Source: Halanaerobium sp. | Lineage (GTDB): Bacteria; Bacillota; Halanaerobiia; Halanaerobiales; Halanaerobiaceae | DNA: 7,473 nucleotides | Assembly: GCA_003070825.1 (NCBI GenBank) | Contig: QBLP01000083.1 | Span: 1 to 7,473, forward strand | Direction of reading: 5' to 3' | Shown here: positions 1 through 5,696 of the stretch, piece by piece | How positions within the stretch are numbered: position 1 is the first letter of the stretch | How the letters are laid out: each line of letters starts with the position of its first letter | Position numbers and translations under genes: made by a program | The notes under the pieces: generated by a model | Databases searched by the model: none | Seen by the model: only the letters and a program-made list of their open reading frames with translations | What the model was told of the DNA's origin: nothing

Positions 1-19
1 GGATAAAGGAGGAAAAATT

Positions 20-241
20 ATGGATGTTAATGCTGATTATATTTTAATTAAGGCTCTAGAAGATGGAGTTACAATTATTGGTTTAACCAGAGGGAAAGAT
101 ACCAAATTTAATCATACAGAAAAATTGGATAAGGGAGAAATCCTGGCTGCTCAGTTTACCGAAAATGTTTCTGCAATGAAAATTAGAGGTAAAGCTGAGA
201 TTATGAGCAAGCACGGTAAAGTGAATTCTGAAGGCAAATAA
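20..241 (+). CDS. mtrB: TRAP, trp RNA-binding attenuation protein MtrB
   Basis: Small RNA-binding regulator, 73 residues (75 in Bacillus subtilis). In Bacillus, eleven copies form a ring that binds tryptophan between subunits and then wraps RNA carrying repeated GAG/UAG triplets, which terminates transcription or blocks translation of tryptophan genes. The match to my memory of B. subtilis MtrB is strong along the whole chain, including EDGV (14-17), GLTRG (21-25), DTKF (27-30) and EKLDKGE (34-40). The RNA-contacting Lys-Lys-Arg triad is present as K35, K54 and R56. Tryptophan-pocket residues are also kept: T23, T28, Q45, T47 and S51. The start is ATG, 7 bases after AAAGGAGG at 5-12. It is the first gene seen, 50 bases ahead of a small gene that leads into pfkA and pyk. 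In B. subtilis its partner is mtrA (folE), so this location is different. The family call is very secure. The RNA targets here are unknown, and no array of triplets was found in the window. Confidence 0.95.
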   Translation: MDVNADYILIKALEDGVTIIGLTRGKDTKFNHTEKLDKGEILAAQFTENVSAMKIRGKAEIMSKHGKVNSEGK

Positions 242-251
242 AGGCTTTGTT

Positions 252-273
252 TTCTGATCTATTCGGGTCAGAA
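252..273 (+). other. intercistronic stem-loop between mtrB and the small gene
   Basis: TTCTGA at 252-257 pairs with TCAGAA at 268-273. A U-G and a C-G pair extend the stem to 8 bp with a 6-base loop. No T-run follows directly, so it is not a convincing terminator. It could be an RNA processing or stability element in a shared transcript, or chance. Confidence 0.35.
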
Positions 274-291
274 TTTGAAAGGAGCTTATAA

Positions 292-468
292 ATGTGGCAG
301 GTAGTATATATAGCTTCCTCAAAAGAGGAAGCTGATAATATTTTAAAAATTATGGAAAAAGAAGGCTTTATGGTTCAGGTTGATGATGCCGGATCTGGTA
401 GTTATCAGATCAAGGTACCGGCAATTGAAGCTGAAGAAGCCTATTCCTGTTTACATAAAAATTTTTAA
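292..468 (+). CDS. small conserved protein (MWxVVYIA type), DUF2007-like, function unknown
   Basis: An intact 58-residue reading frame. It starts with ATG at 292, 7 bases after AAAGGAG (278-284), and stops at 468, 14 bases before pfkA. The protein begins MWQVVYIA, continues with a charged helix (KEEADNILKIMEKEGF, about 11-26), then a strand-like stretch (MVQVDD), a GSGSYQI segment and IKVPAIEAEEA near the C-terminus. No signal peptide or membrane segment is visible. From memory, short proteins starting MW.V.YIA lie upstream of acc, pfkA or pyk genes in several Firmicutes. Some are mislabelled glutamate decarboxylase, and they resemble the DUF2007 ferredoxin-like fold. This copy looks slightly shorter than those relatives, with less sequence in the middle. 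Position and spacing suggest translation together with pfkA. A role in modulating glycolysis is only a guess. Existence of the gene is well supported; its function is not. Confidence 0.8.
   Translation: MWQVVYIASSKEEADNILKIMEKEGFMVQVDDAGSGSYQIKVPAIEAEEAYSCLHKNF
312..333 (+). repeat. perfect 9-bp hairpin inside the small gene
   Basis: AGCTTCCTC (312-320), loop AAAA (321-324), GAGGAAGCT (325-333). The arms pair without mismatch, and U311-G334 can add a wobble pair. It covers codons 7-14 of the small gene, starting 20 bases after its ATG. No T-run follows directly, so it is not a standard terminator. It may be a translational or mRNA-stability element. Confidence 0.6.
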
Positions 469-482
469 TTGGAGGTATAGTA

Positions 483-1481
483 ATGAAAAAAGTCGCAGTA
501 CTGACAAGTGGAGGAGATGCTCCAGGAATGAACCCTGCTATCAGATCAGTAGTTAGAACAGCTATCTACAAGGGTCTGGAAGTAGTTGGAGTAAGACATG
601 GTTATAAAGGTTTAATTGAAAAAGATTTTTTTCCAATGCAGAGAGGTTCAGTTGCAGATATTGTTCAGCGTGGTGGTACAATTTTACTTTCGGCACGCTG
701 TGATGAGTTTAAGACAGAAGAGGGCAGAAAAAAGGCTTATGCTAATATGAAAGAAGAAGGCATAGATGCCCTGGTTGTGATTGGTGGAGATGGTTCTTTA
801 AAAGGTGTCCAGAAGATCAATGCTGAGAGTGATATCAAAGCAGTAGGTATCCCCGGCACAATCGATAATGACCTGTCCTGCACTGATTATACAATTGGTG
901 TTGACACAGCTATGAATACTATTTTAGATGCAATCAATAAGATTCGAGATACAGCCACCTCACATGAAAGAACATTTGTAATCGAATGTATGGGGCGTGA
1001 TTCCGGTTATCTGGCCTTAATGACAGGTCTGGCTGGAGGAGCAGAATATATTCTGGTTCCAGAAATTGATTTTACACCACAAGAAGTTTGTGATAAAATT
1101 ACACAAGGATTTGACAGAGGTAAGTTACACAGTCTAATTTTAATTGCCGAAGGAGTTAAGGCTCCATTTGCTGATTTAAGTGAATATAACGGCAGTCCCG
1201 GAATGGCAATGGGAGATTTAATTAGAGAAAAAACTGGTATGGAAACCAGAGTAACTATTTTAGGTCACCTGCAGCGTGGTGGAAGTCCAACCGCTACAGA
1301 TAGAATCGTTGCCAGCCGCATGGGTGCTAAAGCAATTGACTTATTATTAGAGGGTAAAAGAGATAAAATGGTCAATTATAAAGATAACTCAATCGGTTAC
1401 TGTAAGATTGACGATGCAATTAAAAAGACTGAAACAATAAATATGGATATTTATGAGCTAGCAAATATTTTATCAATGTAA
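483..1481 (+). CDS. pfkA: ATP-dependent 6-phosphofructokinase
   Basis: Phosphorylates fructose 6-phosphate to fructose 1,6-bisphosphate with ATP, the committed step of cytoplasmic glycolysis. It has 332 residues, about a dozen more than the E. coli and Bacillus enzymes. Visible motifs are the N-terminal GGDAPGMN (10-17), the nucleotide loop GGDGS (101-105), the catalytic PGTIDND (124-130, catalytic base D128), GVDTA (139-143), MGRDSG (170-175) and LQRGG near the C-terminus. Gly104, and Gly125 in place of Lys in PGTIDND, are the residues of ATP-dependent rather than pyrophosphate-dependent enzymes. Effector-site residues of the E. coli enzyme have counterparts (R21, R25, R54, R155, E188, K214), so allosteric control by ADP and phosphoenolpyruvate is plausible. 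The start is ATG, 7 bases after GGAGG at 471-475. It is followed after 21 bases by pyk, the classic Firmicute pfkA-pyk pair. Family and cofactor assignment are secure. Confidence 0.97.
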   Translation: MKKVAVLTSGGDAPGMNPAIRSVVRTAIYKGLEVVGVRHGYKGLIEKDFFPMQRGSVADIVQRGGTILLSARCDEFKTEEGRKKAYANMKEEGIDALVVIGGDGSLKGVQKINAESDIKAVGIPGTIDNDLSCTDYTIGVDTAMNTILDAINKIRDTATSHERTFVIECMGRDSGYLALMTGLAGGAEYILVPEIDFTPQEVCDKITQGFDRGKLHSLILIAEGVKAPFADLSEYNGSPGMAMGDLIREKTGMETRVTILGHLQRGGSPTATDRIVASRMGAKAIDLLLEGKRDKMVNYKDNSIGYCKIDDAIKKTETINMDIYELANILSM

Positions 1482-1502
1482 GTTAATAATTGGGAGGTTA
1501 AT

Positions 1503-3257
1503 ATGAGAAAAACGAAGATAGTATGTACTTTAGGTCCAGCAACAAATGATAAAGAAATAATTAAAGAAGTAGTAGAGGCGGGAATGAATATTGCCCGGAT
1601 GAACTTCTCTCATGGAGATCATGATGAACACAAACAGAGAATTGATATGGTTAAAGAAGCAGAAAAGGAAACAGGTAAAACTGTAGGTTTAATGCTTGAT
1701 ACCAAAGGCCCTGAAATTAGAACTGGAGAAATGAAGGGTGACAAGATTCAGCTGGAAGCAGGTACTGAGCTTGTTATTTCTAAAGAAGATGTTGAAGGTA
1801 CCCCGAAGAAAATTTCTGTGTCCTATAAAGATTTAGCTGAGGACATGGAAGTTGGTAATGAAATTTTAATTGATGATGGCCTAATTGGCCTGGAAGTTAC
1901 AGCAATCGATGGTGATGATGTAGTAACTAGAGTAGTTAATGGTGGAGAGCTTGGTTCCCGCAAAGGTGTTAACCTGCCGGGAGTTAAGGTAAGCCTGCCT
2001 GCTTTAACAGAAAAAGATATTTCTGATATTCGTTTTGGTGTAAGCCAGGGAATCCATTTTATTGCAGCTTCCTTTGTTCGTAAAGCAAGTGATGTTATTG
2101 AAATCCGTAAAATTTTAGAAGAAAGCGGAGATGAAGACATCTTTATTATTGCAAAAATTGAAAATCAGGAAGGTGTAGAAAACCTTGATGATATTTTAGA
2201 AGTAGCAGATGGAATTATGGTTGCCCGTGGTGACCTGGGAGTAGAAATTCCACCAGAAAAAGTACCAATAGTTCAGAAGATGATGATCAGAAAGTGTAAT
2301 GAGGCATCAAAACCTGTTATTACCGCAACTCAAATGCTGGATTCTATGATCAGAAATCCTCGTCCTACAAGAGCTGAGGCTTCTGATGTTGCTAATGCTA
2401 TTTATGATGGAACAGATGCAACAATGTTATCTGGAGAATCTGCAGCCGGTAAATATCCTGTAGAATCAGTAAAAACAATGGCACAGATTGCTCTGGAAGT
2501 TGAAAACTCTGAAAGTTACAAAGAAAAATTTGCAGGTAAATATGAATTTGCAGCTGATTCTGTAACTGCTGCAATCTCACTTGCTACCTGTCAGACTTCC
2601 GAAGAACTGGGAGCAGAAGCTATTATTACCTCTACCGGTTCAGGTCTAACAGCCCGTACAGTTTCTAAATATAGACCTCAGACACCTATTATTGCCGTTA
2701 CTCCAAATAAGAGAGTATTACATCAGCTGGCAATGACCTGGGGAGTTTCTCCATTATTAGCAGCCAGAAGTTCTACAACTGATGAAATGATGGAAAATGC
2801 TGTTTCAACCGCTTTAAATCATGAATTAATTGAAGAAGGAGACTTAGTTACAATTACTGCTGGTACTCCTGTTGGTATTTCTGGTACAACTAACTTAATT
2901 AAAGTTGATGTTGTTGGTAAACCAGTTGCTAATGGTCAGGGAGTTGGCAAAGGTATTGTAGTTGGTCCTGCTAAGTTAGTTAAGACAGCAGAAGAAGCAA
3001 TGGATAAAATTGAAGAAGGAGACATTATGATTGCTCCGATGACTGACCGTGACTTTGTACCTGCAATGAAGAAAGCAGCTGCAGTAGTCACCTACAGTGG
3101 AGGCTTAACCTCACATCCAGCTATCGTTGGTCTAAACATTGGTATTCCTGTAGTAGTTAATACAGGTGATATCAGTGATGACTTTAAAGATGGTGAAACA
3201 ATCACTGTAGATGGAGTAAGAGGCTTAGTCTACAGAGGTCAGGCACATCTTAAGTAA
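1503..3257 (+). CDS. pyk: pyruvate kinase with C-terminal PEP-utiliser-like domain
   Basis: Converts phosphoenolpyruvate and ADP to pyruvate and ATP, the last step of glycolysis. It has 584 residues, matching the long Bacillus form (about 585). The catalytic barrel holds R32, NFSH (34-37), LDTKGPEIRT (65-74), KIENQEG (218-224, catalytic K218, metal ligand E220), ARGDLG (241-246, D244) and TATQM (274-278). The B domain is at roughly 70-165 and the regulatory C domain at roughly 345-470. An extra domain at roughly 475-584 carries GGLTSHPAIVG (533-543), with H538 at the place of the phosphohistidine of PPDK and enzyme I. In long Firmicute enzymes this domain is an appendage tied to allostery, and phosphotransfer through it has not been shown to my knowledge. 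T67, K68, E71 and T74 match the K+-dependent signature (Thr113, Lys114, Glu117, Thr120 of rabbit muscle enzyme). The start is ATG, 5 bases after GGGAGG at 1492-1497. A terminator lies 26 bases after the stop. Confidence 0.97.
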   Translation: MRKTKIVCTLGPATNDKEIIKEVVEAGMNIARMNFSHGDHDEHKQRIDMVKEAEKETGKTVGLMLDTKGPEIRTGEMKGDKIQLEAGTELVISKEDVEGTPKKISVSYKDLAEDMEVGNEILIDDGLIGLEVTAIDGDDVVTRVVNGGELGSRKGVNLPGVKVSLPALTEKDISDIRFGVSQGIHFIAASFVRKASDVIEIRKILEESGDEDIFIIAKIENQEGVENLDDILEVADGIMVARGDLGVEIPPEKVPIVQKMMIRKCNEASKPVITATQMLDSMIRNPRPTRAEASDVANAIYDGTDATMLSGESAAGKYPVESVKTMAQIALEVENSESYKEKFAGKYEFAADSVTAAISLATCQTSEELGAEAIITSTGSGLTARTVSKYRPQTPIIAVTPNKRVLHQLAMTWGVSPLLAARSSTTDEMMENAVSTALNHELIEEGDLVTITAGTPVGISGTTNLIKVDVVGKPVANGQGVGKGIVVGPAKLVKTAEEAMDKIEEGDIMIAPMTDRDFVPAMKKAAAVVTYSGGLTSHPAIVGLNIGIPVVVNTGDISDDFKDGETITVDGVRGLVYRGQAHLK

Positions 3258-3283
3258 ATCTAAATAAAATATAAAAATAAGTC

Positions 3284-3314
3284 GAGGGCGAATATTATTT
3301 CGTCCTCTTTACTT
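3284..3314 (+). terminator. rho-independent terminator after pyk
   Basis: GAGGGCGAA (3284-3292) pairs with TTCGTCCTC (3299-3307) around a 6-base AT-rich loop, with one G-U pair. A short T-rich tail (TTTACTT) follows. AAGT (3279-3282) can also pair with ACTT (3311-3314) after a small internal loop. The T-run is weak, so some readthrough toward the ABC operon is possible. Confidence 0.75.
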
Positions 3315-3384
3315 GTCTCTGGGGGATAATCAAAAGTTTAATTTAACAGGAAATCTAATTTATTTGCTATTTTTTTACCTCAGC

Positions 3385-3410
3385 ACTTTACAACAATAAA
3401 GTAATAAAGT
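3385..3410 (+). promoter_or_regulatory. candidate operator in the ABC operon promoter
   Basis: AATAAAGT occurs twice in tandem (3395-3402 and 3403-3410), filling most of the spacer between the -35 and -10 boxes. ACTTTA at 3385-3390 is the inverted match to TAAAGT at 3397-3402. Such symmetry over a promoter could bind a repressor, but AT-rich DNA makes chance repeats common. Confidence 0.35.
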
Positions 3411-3415
3411 ATAAT
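3387..3415 (+). promoter_or_regulatory. sigma-A type promoter of the amino-acid ABC operon
   Basis: The -35 box TTTACA (3387-3392) and the perfect -10 box TATAAT (3410-3415) are separated by 17 bases. Transcription should start near 3422, giving an untranslated leader of only about 23 bases, too short for a riboswitch. The promoter lies after the pyk terminator, so the ABC genes form an independent unit. Confidence 0.8.
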
Positions 3416-3430
3416 AGAGTAAAATAAGTC

Positions 3431-3447
3431 GAGGGGGAAGAAAATTG
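3431..3447 (+). promoter_or_regulatory. ribosome binding site that fixes a TTG start
   Basis: GAGGGGG (3431-3437) stands 7 bases before TTG at 3445-3447. The next in-frame Met is residue 24, at the end of the leader peptide. Only the TTG start keeps the signal peptide. Confidence 0.85.
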
Positions 3448-4239
3448 AAAAGAAATTTATTTAATATTTTTGTAGTAGTTGTGTTAGCATTACTTTTAGT
3501 CGGTGGAAATGTTATGGCTGAGGATTCCTTAGCTGAAATTAAAGAAAAAGGTACAATGGTAGTTGGACTTGATGATAGTTTTCCACCTATGGGTTTTAGA
3601 GATGAAAGTGGAGAAATTGTCGGTTTTGATATAGATCTGGCTAAAGAAGCAGCCAAAAGAATTGGTGTAGATGTTGAATTTAAGGCTGTAGACTGGGATG
3701 GTGTAATTCTAAGTCTTAAAAATGGTATGATTGATGTTATCTGGAATGGTTTAACAATTACACCTGAGCGGGAAGAGAGTATTGATTTCAGCCAGCCTTA
3801 TCTAGAAAATTCGCAGAGTATTGTGGTTCAGGCTGACAGTGAGATTGAAACTAAAGCTGATTTAGCCGGAAAAACTATTGGTATCCAGCTGGGAAGTAGT
3901 GCAGTAAGTGCAGTAGAATCTGAGCCAGAAGTAATGGCCACTTTCGAAGAATTACGTAAGTTTTCCAATAATACTGAAGCTTTAATGGATCTGCAGACAG
4001 GTAGAATTCAGGCTGTAGTTTTAGATGTGATTGTGGGCCGCTATTATATGAGTCAGCGTCCAGGTCAGTTTAAAGTTCTGGAAGATGATTTTGGTGGCGA
4101 ACAGTATGGAGTTGGTGTTCGTGATGGTGCCGATTCATTTAGAGAAGCTTTAAATTCTGCTTTAGATGAAATGATTGCAGATGGTACAGCAGCAGAAATT
4201 TCGGAAAAATGGTTTGGCGAGGACATTGTTCTTAAGTAG
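3445..4239 (+). CDS. periplasmic amino-acid-binding protein of an ABC importer (SBP family 3)
   Basis: Captures a polar amino acid outside the membrane and delivers it to the permease. It has 264 residues. The leader has a basic start (KR), a hydrophobic core (about 6-19) and a likely signal peptidase I site V-M-A|E after residue 25. No lipobox cysteine is present, so the protein should be soluble in a periplasm rather than lipid-anchored, which fits a diderm cell. The mature part shows family-3 hallmarks: DDSFPPMGF (43-51), GFDIDLAKE (60-68), TPERE (106-110) with R109 for the substrate carboxylate, IDFSQPY (113-119), and VLD with D194 for the substrate amino group. It starts with TTG and is followed by the permease, whose Shine-Dalgarno overlaps this stop codon. 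The substrate (glutamine, arginine, cystine or another) cannot be told from sequence alone. No TRAP-type triplet array is seen in its leader. Confidence 0.93.
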   Translation: MKRNLFNIFVVVVLALLLVGGNVMAEDSLAEIKEKGTMVVGLDDSFPPMGFRDESGEIVGFDIDLAKEAAKRIGVDVEFKAVDWDGVILSLKNGMIDVIWNGLTITPEREESIDFSQPYLENSQSIVVQADSEIETKADLAGKTIGIQLGSSAVSAVESEPEVMATFEELRKFSNNTEALMDLQTGRIQAVVLDVIVGRYYMSQRPGQFKVLEDDFGGEQYGVGVRDGADSFREALNSALDEMIADGTAAEISEKWFGEDIVLK

Positions 4240-4253
4240 GAGGCATTTATTTG
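4238..4253 (+). promoter_or_regulatory. ribosome binding site overlapping the binding-protein stop, TTG start
   Basis: AGGAGG (4238-4243) overlaps the TAG stop of the binding-protein gene (4237-4239) and stands 7 bases before TTG at 4251. No in-frame ATG occurs until residue 124 of the permease, so TTG is the start. The overlap suggests translational coupling. Confidence 0.8.
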
Positions 4254-4895
4254 TTTGATTATATAATTAACGTATCAGGATATATACTGGAAGGTAGCAT
4301 TGTTACCTTCCAGCTCTATTTTGTAACAGCAATATTTTCAGTGATTGTTGGTATTGCGGGAGCTTTAGGAAAAATTTCTAAAATACCTCTACTGGAATCA
4401 ATTCTGTCACTTTATACCTGGATTTTTAGAGGTACACCTTTACTTTTACAGCTCTTTTTTGCTTATTATGGTCTGCCTGTGCTGGGGATAACTTTACAGC
4501 CGTTTCCGGCTGCAGCCTTAACTTTTATTATCAATTATGGAGCTTATTTTACTGAAATATTCCGAGGTGGCATTGAATCAATTGATGAAGGGCAGTACGA
4601 AGCTGCCAAGGTGCTGGGTATGAACTACAGACAGACAATGAGCAGAATTGTAATTCCACAGACTGTAAAAAGAGTACTGCCAGCAACCAGTAATGAAGCG
4701 ATTAACCTGGTTAAGGATAGTGCCCTTATTGCTGTCATTGGACTTGGTGACCTGCTTCGTGCGGCTAAGGTTGCTGTAACAAGAGATTTTTCTATAATTC
4801 CTTTTATCATAGCTGCAGTTTTTTATTTAATAATTAGTTCAGTTATTGTTACAGTTTTCCGCAAATTAGAAGAAAAATATTCTGTTTACGAATAG
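4251..4895 (+). CDS. amino-acid ABC transporter permease (HisM/GlnP family)
   Basis: Inner-membrane channel subunit of the importer, probably a homodimer because only one permease gene is present. It has 214 residues, the usual length. About five membrane segments are visible, near 9-40, 45-75, 85-107, 149-170 and 182-203. Family marks are FRGTPLLLQ (59-67) after the second segment and the EAA loop, EAAKVLG (117-123) with a later IP (I135-P136), which docks on the ATPase. NLVKDSAL (152-159) is also typical of polar-amino-acid permeases. The gene follows the binding protein by 11 bases and precedes the ATPase by about 15 bases. A perfect hairpin lies in codons 13-21 and may affect mRNA decay or translation. 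The family assignment is secure; the substrate is unknown. Confidence 0.94.
   Translation: MFDYIINVSGYILEGSIVTFQLYFVTAIFSVIVGIAGALGKISKIPLLESILSLYTWIFRGTPLLLQLFFAYYGLPVLGITLQPFPAAALTFIINYGAYFTEIFRGGIESIDEGQYEAAKVLGMNYRQTMSRIVIPQTVKRVLPATSNEAINLVKDSALIAVIGLGDLLRAAKVAVTRDFSIIPFIIAAVFYLIISSVIVTVFRKLEEKYSVYE
4287..4313 (+). repeat. perfect 10-bp hairpin inside the permease start
   Basis: CTGGAAGGTA (4287-4296) is the exact reverse complement of TACCTTCCAG (4304-4313). G4297-U4303 and C4298-G4302 can extend the RNA stem to 12 bp with a 3-base loop. It begins 36 bases after the TTG start. No T-run follows, so it is not a terminator. It is a candidate barrier to 3' mRNA decay protecting the binding-protein message. 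Confidence 0.65.
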
Positions 4896-4913
4896 GTGAT
4901 AGGTTTGGAAATG
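4894..4913 (+). promoter_or_regulatory. ribosome binding region and start choice for the ATPase
   Basis: Three in-frame starts cluster here: GTG 4896, TTG 4905 and ATG 4911. GTG has no Shine-Dalgarno before it. AGGTGA (4894-4899) stands 5 bases before TTG and 11 before ATG; a second AGG (4901-4903) stands 7 before ATG. I chose ATG because homologues usually begin MIK or similar. TTG is a close alternative. Confidence 0.55.
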
Positions 4914-5633
4914 ATAAAAGCAAAAGAAATTTACAAAAATTTTGGTGAACTGGAAGTGCTAGCTGGTGTATCTTTTGAGGTGCAGCAGGGGGAAGCCATT
5001 TCTATTATTGGTCCTTCAGGCTCAGGTAAGAGTACACTTTTACGTTCACTGATCGGCCTGGAAGAAATAAATTCAGGTGAATTATATATTGAAGGAATTT
5101 CGGTTAAAGAATCAGGAAAAAAGGCTTACGAAAAAATGGGAATGGTTTTTCAGGGTTTTAATCTTTTTCCTCACAAAACGGTGCTCGGAAATTTAATAGA
5201 AGCACCGATGGTTGTAAAAGGTGAAAAGAAAGCTAAGGCTGAAGCCAAGGCGGAAACACTTTTAGAAAAGGTTGGATTATCTGAAAAAAAGGACAGCTAT
5301 CCGGCCCAACTTTCTGGAGGTCAGAAACAGAGAGTGGCAATAGCAAGAGCCCTGGCTATGGAGCCAGATATAATGTTATTTGATGAGCCAACTTCTTCTC
5401 TGGACCCGGAGCTGGTAGGTGAAGTTTTAACAGTTATCAGGGATTTAGCGGAAGAGAATATAACTATGCTAATTGTGACCCACGAAATGGGTTTTGCCAG
5501 AGATGTTTCAGACCGAGTATTTTTTATGGATCACGGGAAAATAATTAGTGATACTGTTCCTGAAAAAATATTTGTTAACCCTGGATCTGAAAGGATTCAG
5601 AGCTTTTTAACAAAAATATTAAGTCAAAACTAA
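4911..5633 (+). CDS. amino-acid ABC transporter ATP-binding protein (GlnQ/HisP family)
   Basis: Cytoplasmic ATPase that powers the importer by dimerising on the permease EAA loops. It has 240 residues from the ATG at 4911, or 245 if GTG at 4896 were used. All motifs are intact: Walker A GPSGSGKST (34-42), Q-loop VFQGFNLFPH (79-88, Q81), signature LSGGQ (134-138), Walker B IMLFDEP (154-160, catalytic E159), D-loop SSLDP (162-166) and switch H191. The Q-loop reads FQGFNLFPH where close relatives usually have FQQFNLFPH, a mild change. The C-terminal part (HGKIISD..PEKIF..P.SER.Q.FL) is typical of the polar-amino-acid group. The gene ends the operon directly before a strong terminator, so the importer is complete: one binding protein, one permease, one ATPase. 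No regulator gene is nearby. Confidence 0.95.
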   Translation: MIKAKEIYKNFGELEVLAGVSFEVQQGEAISIIGPSGSGKSTLLRSLIGLEEINSGELYIEGISVKESGKKAYEKMGMVFQGFNLFPHKTVLGNLIEAPMVVKGEKKAKAEAKAETLLEKVGLSEKKDSYPAQLSGGQKQRVAIARALAMEPDIMLFDEPTSSLDPELVGEVLTVIRDLAEENITMLIVTHEMGFARDVSDRVFFMDHGKIISDTVPEKIFVNPGSERIQSFLTKILSQN

Positions 5634-5657
5634 GGCTCCCCTGGGGGAGCTTTTTTT
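5632..5657 (+). terminator. strong rho-independent terminator after the ABC operon
   Basis: GCTCCCC (5635-5641) pairs with GGGGAGC (5644-5650), giving a tight GC-rich stem with a short loop, followed by seven T (5651-5657). A-T and G-U pairs extend the stem base. The stem begins at the stop codon of the ATPase gene. Confidence 0.92.
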
Positions 5658-5696
5658 AATTGATATTTGCTTTTAGACTCAAGGCCTGTTAAAATG

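Larger units (their letters stand above)
3274..3435 (+). repeat. 15-base direct repeat, AAAATAAGTCGAGGG, at 3274-3288 and 3421-3435
   Basis: Two exact 15-base copies lie 147 bases apart. After one differing base both continue with GAA, so 18 of 19 bases agree. The first copy makes the 5' arm of the pyk terminator. The second lies at the predicted mRNA start and includes the Shine-Dalgarno of the next gene. Confidence 0.85.

Noticed and set aside
83..322. 79-codon minus-strand frame across mtrB and the small gene
   Set aside because: It overlaps two well-supported genes on the other strand and has no recognisable motif.
312..345. Rho-independent terminator within the small gene
   Set aside because: The stem is strong, but no T-run follows directly and the hairpin lies inside an intact coding frame.
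1823..2140. 105-codon open frame on the minus strand inside pyk
   Set aside because: Low-complexity Ser/Leu-rich translation antisense to a highly conserved enzyme; a shadow frame.
2398..2580. 60-codon minus-strand frame, Gln/Leu-rich
   Set aside because: Artefact of codon patterns in pyk on the opposite strand.
3403..3444. Possible TRAP target (GAG/UAG triplets) in the ABC operon leader
   Set aside because: Only two or three triplets occur, with wrong or no spacing; TRAP sites need many triplets spaced by 2-3 bases.
3311..3444. Riboswitch or T-box leader ahead of the amino-acid transporter
   Set aside because: The promoter places the mRNA start near 3422, leaving about 23 bases of leader, and no T-box motif is seen.
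3375..3656. 93-codon minus-strand frame over the ABC operon promoter and leader peptide
   Set aside because: It runs antisense through the promoter and signal peptide coding region and shows no family resemblance.
4625..4810. 61-codon minus-strand frame inside the permease
   Set aside because: Antisense to the conserved EAA loop and final membrane segments; no independent support.
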